This document shows, in pieces, positions 1-6,114 of a stretch of 6,229 nt of DNA. A program made the position numbers and the translations under genes. The stretch lies in assembly GCA_947466005.1 (NCBI GenBank), contig CANIBV010000094.1, positions 1 through 6,229 on the forward strand. The letters are read 5' to 3'. Below the pieces are notes generated by a model that was not told the origin of the DNA, searched no databases, and saw nothing but the letters and a program-made list of their open reading frames with translations. The DNA comes from Spartobacteria bacterium. Its GTDB lineage: Bacteria; Verrucomicrobiota; Verrucomicrobiia; Chthoniobacterales; UBA6821. Position 1 is the first letter of the stretch. Every line of letters starts with the position of its first letter.

Positions 1-269
1 ATCCAGAGGGGCCAGGAAAAGAGCGCGGATGACGGGATCGCCGTCACCCTAGTGCACTGTAGCGGGAACGGGGCGTCCTCCTCAAGGTGCTCGGTCCCGA
101 GGCTTCCCGTGGGGAACCACCACCGCTCCCAGGTTCCCTCAACGGCACCCGCGCGCTCCAATACCGTTCCTCTTCTCCTTTTACCCTGAATGCGCGGATC
201 ACGATCACCCGGTGCGCTTTTGCGCGTCACCTCCTCGGTCATGGATCTATGTGTCATCGCGGCACTCAT
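1..269 (-). CDS. gspL: GspL-like T2SS inner-membrane protein, N-terminal part (runs off left edge)
   Basis: The reading frame starts at an ATG that overlaps the gspK stop as ATGA and stays open for 89 codons to the window edge, so the 3' end is missing. In known systems GspL spans the inner membrane; its cytoplasmic actin-like domain binds the ATPase GspE and its periplasmic part binds GspM. Two stretches resemble the start of GspL cytoplasmic domains: 'GTWERWWFPTG' (about residues 45-55) and 'VTAIPSSALFSWPLW' (about 75-89, a Pro-Ser-x-x-x-x-x-W-P-L-W pattern). The position after gspK is the classical place for gspL. The first 36 residues are charged and arginine-rich and look unlike a folded domain. 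A TTG at 161 with AGAGG seven bases upstream (169-173) is an alternative start that removes them. The assignment rests on the short motif plus gene order; a PilM-type protein is the other possibility. Confidence 0.62.
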   Translation of the reverse strand, partial: MSAAMTHRSMTEEVTRKSAPGDRDPRIQGKRRRGTVLERAGAVEGTWERWWFPTGSLGTEHLEEDAPFPLQCTRVTAIPSSALFSWPLW

Positions 270-1222
270 TGCTCTAACCAGCCTAGCATAGTGCCGCCAG
301 CTTGTGGACTTTCTGTTGAGCCTCCTCCGAAAATGACCGTGATGCGACGCTTCACCCCATAGCTGAACCCTGTGCTCTCGATTCGGCGGACATTACCCGT
401 CACTCCGCAGGCCGCGAGAATAAAGGCCCGTTGAGGGCCGTTGACACCCATAAGCGCAGCTGCAGCACTGATATCAGAAGGTTTGATATCATCTTCCGTG
501 CCCTCGATGCCATCTTTGCCCGCACGCAGGATCATCCACGCATCGGCCTGGGCCGGTGTCAGTCCGAGTAGATCCGTGAGGATACCCTTCGGAGCCCTGA
601 GAACATTGATCGGGCCGTTGTAGTAGGTTGTAAAAAACGACCGGTAATCCGGCTTGGCCTTTATGACCGGGGCGAAACCGATGACCATTTCCATCTCCTC
701 GGGAGAGACAAAGGGAGCGCCCGGTGGCATCCCAGAGAAGCCGGCGGCCTCGTACTCAGGTTGCTTCGCGCCGTGGAGGGATCGGAAGGGGCTCGGGCTC
801 TGCCAGTCGTAAAGTCCATCGGCAGCAGCGTCCGATTGGTTGATGTCCAGCCTCCAGGTGGCAAAGAGTCGCTTGAGTTGATCGCGACGATCAGGGACTT
901 GCGAAAGAAAGTAGTTGGGATTAATGAGGCCCGACTCATCCTTGATCGCAACGCTGTAACCCTCCTCTCCATCCTCGGATTTTGACTGAAGCAGCGGGTC
1001 TCCGGGAGTGACGGCAGGGTTCATCGCAACGGCAATTCCGGAGAGGGATTGCTGGCGTGCCCGGAAGAGTTTCCCGGAGCGCGTCTCCTCAAGAATCCAC
1101 CCGTGAATGACTCCGGCCAGCAACAGCGAGATGCTGGTGAGCAGGGCGATCGTCCAGAGCACCATGGGAAGCGCCATTCCCGAGCGGCGATCCGTTGAAC
1201 TCAATACAGGTCTCTTTTTCAC
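266..1222 (-). CDS. gspK: T2SS minor pseudopilin GspK
   Basis: GspK is the large minor pseudopilin that caps the tip of the T2SS pseudopilus together with GspI and GspJ. The 318-residue product has a 15-residue basic leader ending in Ser-Gly, then 'MALPMVLWTIALL', a prepilin-type cleavage site and hydrophobic helix (about 16-38). Position 5 of the mature protein is Met instead of Glu, and lack of Glu5 is characteristic of GspK. Further family marks are 'DESGLINPN' (95-103), 'GPINVLRAP' (203-211, the G-x-I-N-x-x-x-A-P element), 'LLGLTPAQADAWMILRA' (218-234) and the acidic 'DGIEGTEDD' (237-245). The length is typical of the family. The start is GTG, overlapping the gspJ stop as GTGA, with GAGG eight bases upstream (1231-1234). 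The stop overlaps the ATG of the next gene by four bases. Confidence 0.93.
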   Translation of the reverse strand: MKKRPVLSSTDRRSGMALPMVLWTIALLTSISLLLAGVIHGWILEETRSGKLFRARQQSLSGIAVAMNPAVTPGDPLLQSKSEDGEEGYSVAIKDESGLINPNYFLSQVPDRRDQLKRLFATWRLDINQSDAAADGLYDWQSPSPFRSLHGAKQPEYEAAGFSGMPPGAPFVSPEEMEMVIGFAPVIKAKPDYRSFFTTYYNGPINVLRAPKGILTDLLGLTPAQADAWMILRAGKDGIEGTEDDIKPSDISAAAALMGVNGPQRAFILAACGVTGNVRRIESTGFSYGVKRRITVIFGGGSTESPQAGGTMLGWLEQ

Positions 1223-1911
1223 GGTTTTGGCCTCGGGCTTGGGGAAGGTGACGGAACGGATTGCTCCGGTTGAGTTGCCGTGGGAGGTGGGACCACTGGA
1301 GGGACGAAAAAGAGGGCCTCGACTGGCTCAGGGATTTCATCAATCTCGAGTTGGAGGCGCACCAGGGCGGGACGAGGGTTGCCCTTGGGCCATTCCTCTT
1401 TCCAGACTCCCTCTTGAAAAAAGGACCACCGCGGCTTGCGGATCTTAGGAATAAGAGGGATGCCCGGAGACGAGAGGACTTTCTCAAGTTCGTTATCACC
1501 AAGATTGGAGGGAACTCTGATCATGCTGATCGTTCTGGTGCCATCAGGACGGGGTTTGGCGGCAAGAACGAGGGAACCTCCCCCGAGGCTTGGCATACCG
1601 AAGAGTCCCTGTGCTTTTCCAAGAATCAGTCGTGCTTCGGGCTCTCCCCCCTTACCTCGGCTCATCTCGAGTGAAACTGTTCCCTGACTGGGAAGATTGA
1701 GAAACGCACTCCGTGTGACGCGGAGAAATGCATCCAGCCTGCGAAGTGTCAACTGCTGTTCCATCGCTGTCCGCGAGGCTCCGATCGAGGAGCTCGCGAT
1801 CGCATAAATCGAAGCCGCCAGAAGGGCGAGAATTCCCATGGAAAGGATCACCTCCAGCAGGGTGAATCCCCCACAGCTTGCAAGGACAGGAGGTTTACGA
1901 GCTCTTCTCAT
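1219..1911 (-). CDS. gspJ: T2SS minor pseudopilin GspJ
   Basis: GspJ is a minor pseudopilin of the GspI-J-K tip complex of the periplasmic pseudopilus. The 230-residue product has a 15-residue leader ending in Gly-Gly, then 'FTLLEVILSMGILALLA' with Glu5 of the mature form present, and a hydrophobic helix to about residue 40. A central beta-rich region follows, with 'RWSFFQEGVWKEEWP' (161-175) and 'RPALVRLQLEID' (180-191), matching the W-x-F...W...P-x-x-V-x-L core usual near the end of GspJ. After about residue 202 comes a proline/serine-rich tail of roughly 28 residues that looks disordered. The ATG overlaps the gspI stop as ATGA. No SD is visible, so coupled re-initiation is likely. Its stop overlaps the gspK GTG by four bases. 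Confidence 0.9.
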   Translation of the reverse strand: MRRARKPPVLASCGGFTLLEVILSMGILALLAASIYAIASSSIGASRTAMEQQLTLRRLDAFLRVTRSAFLNLPSQGTVSLEMSRGKGGEPEARLILGKAQGLFGMPSLGGGSLVLAAKPRPDGTRTISMIRVPSNLGDNELEKVLSSPGIPLIPKIRKPRWSFFQEGVWKEEWPKGNPRPALVRLQLEIDEIPEPVEALFFVPPVVPPPTATQPEQSVPSPSPSPRPKP

Positions 1912-2291
1912 GGGAGATTGAGAAGGATCTCGGCCCGATCGCTTTGCGTGCCAGATTTTGTGGTGATAGTCAGCTTTTTGAGTCCAGTGACCTCAATGCC
2001 CTTTCCGTTTTTTGCACCATAAGGAGCCAGCGATTCTTCCACCCGGACGCCGTGGTTCCGGGAGGCTTCCAGAATTCGTGGAGCTCCTGGTGGAGGCGGA
2101 TTTGCCTGACAGTAGGCGAGGCGGGATTCCAGTTCCGAGCGGCAGAATGAACGCTGCCTCACCTCAAGGGCCGCTTGGAGCGCAGTATCAAGCGCCACGG
2201 CAAGCCCCGTGACCGCGAGCATGAACACCGCCAGCGCGATGAGCACCTCGAAGAGGGTGAATCCGGAGCGTTGGGATCGCTTATTCCTCAT
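1908..2291 (-). CDS. gspI: T2SS minor pseudopilin GspI
   Basis: GspI is the minor pseudopilin thought to nucleate the tip complex with GspJ and GspK in the inner membrane and periplasm. The 127-residue product is of normal size. It has a 10-residue basic leader ending in Ser-Gly, then 'FTLFEVLIALAVFMLAVTG' with the mature Phe1 and Glu5 and a hydrophobic helix to about residue 35. The rest is a small globular domain with two cysteines (about residues 50 and 55) and a 'NPPPPGAP' turn. The start lies 11 bases inside the end of gspH, and no SD is seen before it, so translation probably depends on coupling to gspH. The stop overlaps the gspJ ATG by four bases. Identity as GspI rests on size, the N-terminus and position between gspH and gspJ. 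Confidence 0.88.
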   Translation of the reverse strand: MRNKRSQRSGFTLFEVLIALAVFMLAVTGLAVALDTALQAALEVRQRSFCRSELESRLAYCQANPPPPGAPRILEASRNHGVRVEESLAPYGAKNGKGIEVTGLKKLTITTKSGTQSDRAEILLNLP

Positions 2292-2733
2292 CGTGAACGG
2301 GTTGGGCTGTCAGCGCATCAAATGTCGTGATGATTTGCCGCTCACCGTTGATCAGGCGAAGCGACAGGGGTTGGCAGACTCCTTCGGAACTAAACTCCCA
2401 CACTTGATCCCGCGCAGGGGGATGAAATTTGGAATCGTTGAACCCCTTGATCTCAAGGGCCCATCCGGCAGGTAAAGCCTCACCCTCGAGTCCGCCGGAG
2501 CTGACTTTCAAAGGACGGGATTCTCCCTTCTCGATGGCTTGTCGACGGGCCTCCTGTGCCATGGTGGTGATCGACTCCATGGCTCGGTCGCCTGCCGATG
2601 CAGCGAAGGAATCGAAGAGGTAGGGAAGCGACGCGGAGACAAGGATCGCCACAAGCGTCAGGGCGATAATGATCTCCAGCAGTGTGAAACCTCCCGGACC
2701 GGGAAAAACCTTATTTACCGATGTTGCCTTCAC
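2281..2733 (-). CDS. gspH: T2SS minor pseudopilin GspH
   Basis: GspH is a minor pseudopilin that joins the pseudopilus shaft of GspG to the I-J-K tip. I place the start at GTG 2733, giving 150 residues. It has GGGAG six bases upstream (2740-2744) and gives a 15-residue leader ending in Gly-Gly. An ATG further upstream at 2829 is in frame but would put 119 bases inside gspG and add a long leader, so I reject it. The mature protein begins 'FTLLEIIIALTLVAILVSA' (16-34) with Glu5 present. A GspH-type beta-rich domain follows, with 'LPAGWALEIKGF' (87-98) and 'VWEFSSEGVCQPLSLRL' (111-127), the W-x-F-x-x-x-G-x-x-x-P pattern near the end of the family. It overlaps gspG by 23 bases and gspI by 11. Confidence 0.88.
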   Translation of the reverse strand: MKATSVNKVFPGPGGFTLLEIIIALTLVAILVSASLPYLFDSFAASAGDRAMESITTMAQEARRQAIEKGESRPLKVSSGGLEGEALPAGWALEIKGFNDSKFHPPARDQVWEFSSEGVCQPLSLRLINGERQIITTFDALTAQPVHDEE

Positions 2734-3160
2734 CCTCTGCTCCCTTTGGTCCAAGCGAGTAGAGGTCGAATCCGTCGGCCTTGGTCTTGCCGGGATTATA
2801 ATAGACATATTCATTGCCCCACGGATCAATCGGGATGTTCTCCATCAGCTTTTTCCAGTGCTGTGGCTTGGGTGCCGAGGAGGGCATCTGAACAAGTGCC
2901 TTCAACCCCTGCTCCGTTGTGGGCTTGCGATAGTTGAGCATCTCGTAGGTACGCAACTGCATCGTGATGGCCTGGATATCGCTCTGGACCCGCTGTTCCT
3001 TGGCCACATCGATATTGCCGGCGAGCATGTAGATGGCTGAACCCACGAGCACGGCGATGATGCCGAGCACCAGCATGATTTCAAAAAGCGTGTATCCAGC
3101 CTCCCGGGCAAGCAGAGAGCGACGTCTATGTCGGGTGGAGATGTGAGGGGCAGGATCCAT
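2711..3160 (-). CDS. gspG: T2SS major pseudopilin GspG
   Basis: GspG is the major subunit of the pseudopilus that works as a piston in the periplasm. I use the ATG at 3160 (149 residues). A TTG at 3199 in the same frame has no SD and only lengthens the leader. The leader is 22 residues, arginine-rich and ends in Ala-Gly. The mature form begins 'YTLFEIMLVLGIIAVLVGSA' with Glu5 present but Tyr instead of the usual Phe or Met at position 1. Typical GspG elements follow: 'YRKPTTEQGLKALV', 'IPIDPWGNEYVYYNPG' and 'DGFDLYSLGPKG'. The C-terminal loop after Ser-Leu-Gly is short and holds glutamates but no aspartate, unlike the calcium-binding loop of well-studied GspG proteins. No SD is obvious upstream. 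It is the first gene of the overlapping pseudopilin run. Confidence 0.95.
   Translation of the reverse strand: MDPAPHISTRHRRRSLLAREAGYTLFEIMLVLGIIAVLVGSAIYMLAGNIDVAKEQRVQSDIQAITMQLRTYEMLNYRKPTTEQGLKALVQMPSSAPKPQHWKKLMENIPIDPWGNEYVYYNPGKTKADGFDLYSLGPKGAEGEGNIGK
2740..2744 (-). promoter_or_regulatory. Ribosome binding site deciding the gspH start
   Basis: GGGAG, within a purine run AAAGGGAGCAGAGG, lies six bases before the GTG at 2733 and inside the end of gspG. It supports a GTG start for gspH instead of the in-frame ATG about 100 bases upstream. Confidence 0.6.
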
Positions 3161-3267
3161 GATAAGTAAGGTGACAGTGTGGACTGATAGATGAATCAAT
3201 CGACAAAGATCTCCACCAAGAAGCTCTCCAGGTCAAGAGTCAGCAGGAAATGTGGCGGTATTGGCAC

Positions 3268-4506
3268 CTACTTGTGGCCTTTCTCGGCAGCTGGGATGGC
3301 AAGGCTGGGTGAAGGAGAGAGTGAGGCTGGTGCCGTTGCATGGAACAAAGCCGGGGCGGGATTGCCATAAAGAGAACCTGTCGAGAGGGTGTCCGTTGCT
3401 GTTCTAGAGTTGGTGGCCGCGGGTTGCGAAGTAGCGGCAGGGAGTGCGGTGGCTTCCGTGGCTCCCAAGGAAGAATCAAAGAGTAAATCGCACCTCACCT
3501 TGCGGAGGTGAACGGCCTTTCCTAAGTCACCCCCCGAGCGGTGCAGTGTCATCACAAGAGAGTTTTCCCCTACATGCCAGAGACGGGCGGGAAGAAAAAG
3601 GGAGGCGCTTCTCCATCCTGCCACCAGAAGGTGACCGGTCGGGGAAAAGACGACACCGGGATCCTGCAACTCAAATGGCGCGATGGCCAGCACGCCGCGC
3701 GATTCCCCGTTGATGCTGACTTCTATCCATGATTCCGGGTCAAGCCCCCCCACCTCGGCGCGAAGCATGCTCCCTTGGGGAGTGTCTGCAAGGGGAACAA
3801 TAAACTCCGTTATCCCCCCAGAATCCGGCAGGTCGATACGAATAGGAAGGGTCGCAAGCTCAGCATGAATGATCCTCCCATCCGTGCGGTCCCCCTCGAC
3901 GGGTTTTTCGTCCAACCCCGATACTTCCTCCTCGGAGAGGATATGCTCGTTCCCCTGAATGAGCGCTGGCCTTGAGTGGGAGCCGATCACTGCGACTCCA
4001 AGCTCCCTTGCTGGGCTAAGCGTGGTCGAAATCAATCGTGAGAATCTTCCTGGAAAGGAAACCCTCACCACCCCTCCGTCGAGTGTCATCGCTTGAGGGA
4101 GCACGACAGTGCGTGCATTGAGCCCCAAGGCCACACCGTTATCCCCGAGACCAGCGCTCAGGAGGGTGCGGTCGCCCCCTTTGGAAATCCACTCCAGGAC
4201 TGGCCCACCATCCCCAAGATCATCAAAGACCGTTGTCAGGGCAAAGCATCCGATCTGATCCTGGGCGGCAAGCGAGGGAACCGGAAACTGGATGGAATCA
4301 CTCTCCGCGTGAACAGAGGGTCCTGCGGACGCCCAGGACGCCAGTGGACCAATTGTTTCCTTGGGCTGAAGTGTGATCGTTTGAGGAAGGAGGAAGTCGT
4401 GACTCTCCCCCTCTTCGGATCCGGCCCGGGCGGCAGGAACGAGCAGGGCCAGACTCGTTACCAAGACCACCAAGTCAAGGATTTGAAATCTGAAAGTCGG
4501 CCACAT
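3268..4506 (-). CDS. Exported protein of unknown function, linked to T2SS genes
   Basis: I do not recognise a family. The ATG at 4506 is chosen because AGGAGG lies seven bases upstream; an in-frame ATG at 4527 would place that SD inside the gene. The 412-residue product begins with a likely Sec signal peptide: hydrophobic 'LVVLVTSLALLVP', then Ala-Arg-Ala before Gly29. The mature protein appears to have three parts. Residues 36-180 are beta-rich with alternating hydrophobics and many glycines. Residues 240-345 form a second beta-rich part with 'WIEVSINGESRGVLAI', 'SASLFLPARLWHVGENSLVM' and 'LRKVRCDLLF', which recalls galactose-binding-like jelly-roll domains (weak inference). Residues 347-412 are an Ala/Pro/Ser/Thr-rich, probably disordered tail. 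There are two mature cysteines (87 and 339), no further membrane segment and no lipobox. It lies 107 bases upstream of gspG on the same strand and divergent from gspF. It could be a T2SS substrate or an accessory envelope component; the sequence does not decide. Confidence 0.85.
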   Translation of the reverse strand: MWPTFRFQILDLVVLVTSLALLVPAARAGSEEGESHDFLLPQTITLQPKETIGPLASWASAGPSVHAESDSIQFPVPSLAAQDQIGCFALTTVFDDLGDGGPVLEWISKGGDRTLLSAGLGDNGVALGLNARTVVLPQAMTLDGGVVRVSFPGRFSRLISTTLSPARELGVAVIGSHSRPALIQGNEHILSEEEVSGLDEKPVEGDRTDGRIIHAELATLPIRIDLPDSGGITEFIVPLADTPQGSMLRAEVGGLDPESWIEVSINGESRGVLAIAPFELQDPGVVFSPTGHLLVAGWRSASLFLPARLWHVGENSLVMTLHRSGGDLGKAVHLRKVRCDLLFDSSLGATEATALPAATSQPAATNSRTATDTLSTGSLYGNPAPALFHATAPASLSPSPSLAIPAAEKGHK

Positions 4507-4513
4507 GGACACT

Positions 4514-4519
4514 CCTCCT
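4514..4519 (-). promoter_or_regulatory. Strong Shine-Dalgarno of the exported unknown protein
   Basis: AGGAGG lies seven bases before the ATG at 4506. It is the strongest ribosome binding site in the window and fixes that start over the in-frame ATG at 4527. The overlapping pseudopilin genes mostly lack such a site. Confidence 0.75.
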
Positions 4520-4574
4520 AACTTCATTGTCGTGGATGGCCAAGGGATTTATGACGTTTAGGTTGAAATTCCTT

Positions 4575-4580
4575 TTGACA
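4575..4580 (+). promoter_or_regulatory. Possible -35 element (TTGACA) for gspF
   Basis: A perfect TTGACA hexamer lies 52 bases before the gspF ATG. At spacings of 17-18 bases the -10 position reads GATCGA or ATCGAT, a poor match to TATAAT, so this would be a weak or activator-dependent promoter if real. For the leftward gene, a CATAAA hexamer (4548-4553, minus strand) is the only -10-like element I see, and it has no good -35 partner. Confidence 0.3.
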
Positions 4581-4585
4581 CTTTG

Positions 4586-4599
4586 TCCCCAGCTGGGGA
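4586..4599. promoter_or_regulatory. Perfect 14-base palindrome, candidate operator
   Basis: TCCCCAGCTGGGGA is identical to its reverse complement. It lies five bases after the TTGACA hexamer, in the spacer of the putative gspF promoter and within the 126 bases separating the two divergent gene starts. This is where a dimeric regulator controlling one or both directions would bind. As RNA it could fold as a five-pair stem with an AGCT loop, but no U run follows on either strand, so it is not an intrinsic terminator. Confidence 0.4.
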
Positions 4600-4632
4600 T
4601 CGATGGGTAGTCCGACCTCTTGATTCCCGATC

Positions 4633-5886
4633 ATGCCATCTTATTCCTACCGCGCCATGGACAACTCCGGTCGGCAGGAGGGCGGCAAGTTGGAGGCCCT
4701 TTCCGAAGCCGATGCCTACCGGAAGCTTCGTGAGAGAGGTCTCCAGCCAAGCGCGGTCTCCACGATCGAAGACAAGAGTGATCCTGTCGGTGGTAAAAAA
4801 AATGCGGGTTGGCCCGCATTCACTCCGAATACCGCCCCTCTTCCAAAGTTAACCCAGCAGCAACTTCTCTTCTTCACCGAGGAACTGGCCGAACTCCTTG
4901 ACGCGGGGCTACAACTTGAAGGGGCCCTCAAGATCATCGAAGAGCGACAGGAACGCTCTCCAGTGAAGGTCGTGGCGACCCGTTTGCGCCAGCAGGTTCG
5001 GGAGGGGGTCGGTTTCTCTATGGCCCTGCGGAGCTGCGGCAAATCCTTTGACCCCCTCTACTGCAATCTTGTGGCGGCTGGAGAAGCGGCAGGAGCTCTA
5101 CCCAAGATCCTCAAGCGCCAGTGCGCGCATCTTGAGATGGTCGGGGAACTCGGTAAAAAGGTAACCTCCGCGCTGGTTTATCCAGCGATCGTTTTCAGCT
5201 CAGCCATCCTGCTGATGTTTATTTTCCTTACCTTCCTGGTACCGCAACTCTCGGTGCTGCTGGGTAAGTCCGGCCAGAAGCTTCCGCTGATCACTCAAAG
5301 CCTGATTTCCGTAAGCCTGTTCTGCGCCCACTGGTGGTGGGCCATCCTTGCCTTTGTCGGCGCACTGGTGACGGGGGTCCGTCTTTGCGTGGCTACTCCG
5401 AGAGGGACCGCCTGGTGGCATCGTACTCAGCTTGACCTTCCTGTCGTCGGACCAGTGCTGCGGGCTCGTTTTCATGCCGAGTTGACCCAGAACCTATCGA
5501 CCTTGGTATCCAACGGCGTGACAATGCTCGCTGCGATGGAATTGCTGCGGGGAGCCACCGGCAATATCTACCTGCAGGGACTCCTTCAGGATGTCACTGC
5601 CATGGTCAAGGAGGGAGGCTCCTTGGCCTCATCGCTCCGCAAGACCGGCTTCTTTCCGCCCGTCTTGCTTGATATCCTAGGGGTGGGTGAACAGACCGGC
5701 GACCTCTCCGGATCGCTGACCCGTGCCGCCAAACGCTATGACCGTGAGCTTTCATCCAGGATTCAGGTCCTCACCACTCTCATTCAACCGGCCGTGATCC
5801 TGATCGTGGCAATTTTTGTCGGCGTGGTCGCCTATTCAATGATCTCGGGCATCCTCTCCAGTGTGAACGCCCTGCGCGTGCACTAA
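4633..5886 (+). CDS. gspF: T2SS inner-membrane platform protein GspF
   Basis: GspF is the polytopic inner-membrane protein of the T2SS assembly platform; it contacts the GspE ATPase and GspL and helps add pseudopilins. The 417-residue product is full length. It begins 'MPSYSYRAMDNSGR', the usual start of the family, which supports this ATG although no SD is visible. Two homologous T2SSF domains are seen: about 74-197, with 'FFTEELAELLDAGL' and 'VAAGEAAGALPKIL' (147-160), and about 277-400, with 'LSTLVSNGVTMLAAMELL' and 'GVGEQTGDLSGSL' (350-362). The G-E-x-x-G-x-L motif is in both repeats. Three membrane segments are at about 176-206, 233-254 and 378-408. It stands alone on the plus strand, divergent from the pseudopilin cluster, with neither gspE nor gspD next to it inside the window. 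PilC of type IV pili is the related alternative, but the pseudopilin neighbours favour GspF. Confidence 0.93.
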   Translation: MPSYSYRAMDNSGRQEGGKLEALSEADAYRKLRERGLQPSAVSTIEDKSDPVGGKKNAGWPAFTPNTAPLPKLTQQQLLFFTEELAELLDAGLQLEGALKIIEERQERSPVKVVATRLRQQVREGVGFSMALRSCGKSFDPLYCNLVAAGEAAGALPKILKRQCAHLEMVGELGKKVTSALVYPAIVFSSAILLMFIFLTFLVPQLSVLLGKSGQKLPLITQSLISVSLFCAHWWWAILAFVGALVTGVRLCVATPRGTAWWHRTQLDLPVVGPVLRARFHAELTQNLSTLVSNGVTMLAAMELLRGATGNIYLQGLLQDVTAMVKEGGSLASSLRKTGFFPPVLLDILGVGEQTGDLSGSLTRAAKRYDRELSSRIQVLTTLIQPAVILIVAIFVGVVAYSMISGILSSVNALRVH

Positions 5887-5900
5887 GAAAAGAATCTTCT

Positions 5901-5920
5901 GCCTCTTTGGACGAGGCTTT
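5901..5920 (+). terminator. Weak hairpin after gspF, possible terminator
   Basis: GCCTC (5901-5905) pairs with GAGGC (5913-5917) over a seven-base loop, followed by TTT. It starts 15 bases past the gspF stop codon. The stem is only five pairs and the T run is short, so this is a weak candidate for an intrinsic terminator. Confidence 0.25.
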
Positions 5921-6027
5921 CCACTTCGAGCAAAGCTATTCCGAAGGTTGCCTGATCTCTTGTTATCCCAAATTTTGCATTAGGAATTTGATGTCCAGAT
6001 GACGAGGGGGTTAAAAAGTTAGAGCGT

Positions 6028-6033
6028 TATAAT
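6028..6033 (+). promoter_or_regulatory. Possible -10 element (TATAAT)
   Basis: A perfect TATAAT lies 81 bases before the possible start at 6115. At 16-17 bases upstream there is only a G-rich run (6006-6010), not a -35 match, and no extended -10 TG is present. The support is position plus the perfect hexamer. Confidence 0.3.
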
Positions 6034-6114
6034 GTGGATCCCTAAAGCCCGGTCCCGGGAGTCGATTTGGCAATATTTGAGAAATTCGCATCACAGAACC
6101 GCCTGGAGGCTTCA

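Noticed and set aside
87..362. Plus-strand reading frame of 91 codons
   Set aside because: It lies opposite the gspK end and the gspL-like start, has low-complexity content and no recognisable motif; it is a shadow frame.
2734..2829. Upstream ATG extension of gspH inside gspG
   Set aside because: It would overlap gspG by 119 bases and add 32 residues of non-conserved sequence before the leader; the GTG at 2733 with its SD fits better.
3161..3199. TTG start extending gspG
   Set aside because: There is no SD before it and the 13 added residues only lengthen an already long leader; the ATG at 3160 is preferred.
3231..3236. TTGACC (minus strand) as a gspG promoter -35
   Set aside because: No -10-like hexamer is found 16-18 bases downstream, so gspG may be read from the upstream gene's promoter.
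4093..4521. Plus-strand frame of 142 codons
   Set aside because: It is antisense to the signal peptide and first part of the exported protein, which has a strong SD and a coherent domain structure; this frame has none.
6046..6061. GC-rich TCCCGGGA palindrome as a terminator
   Set aside because: The stem is short with no loop space and no T run follows.
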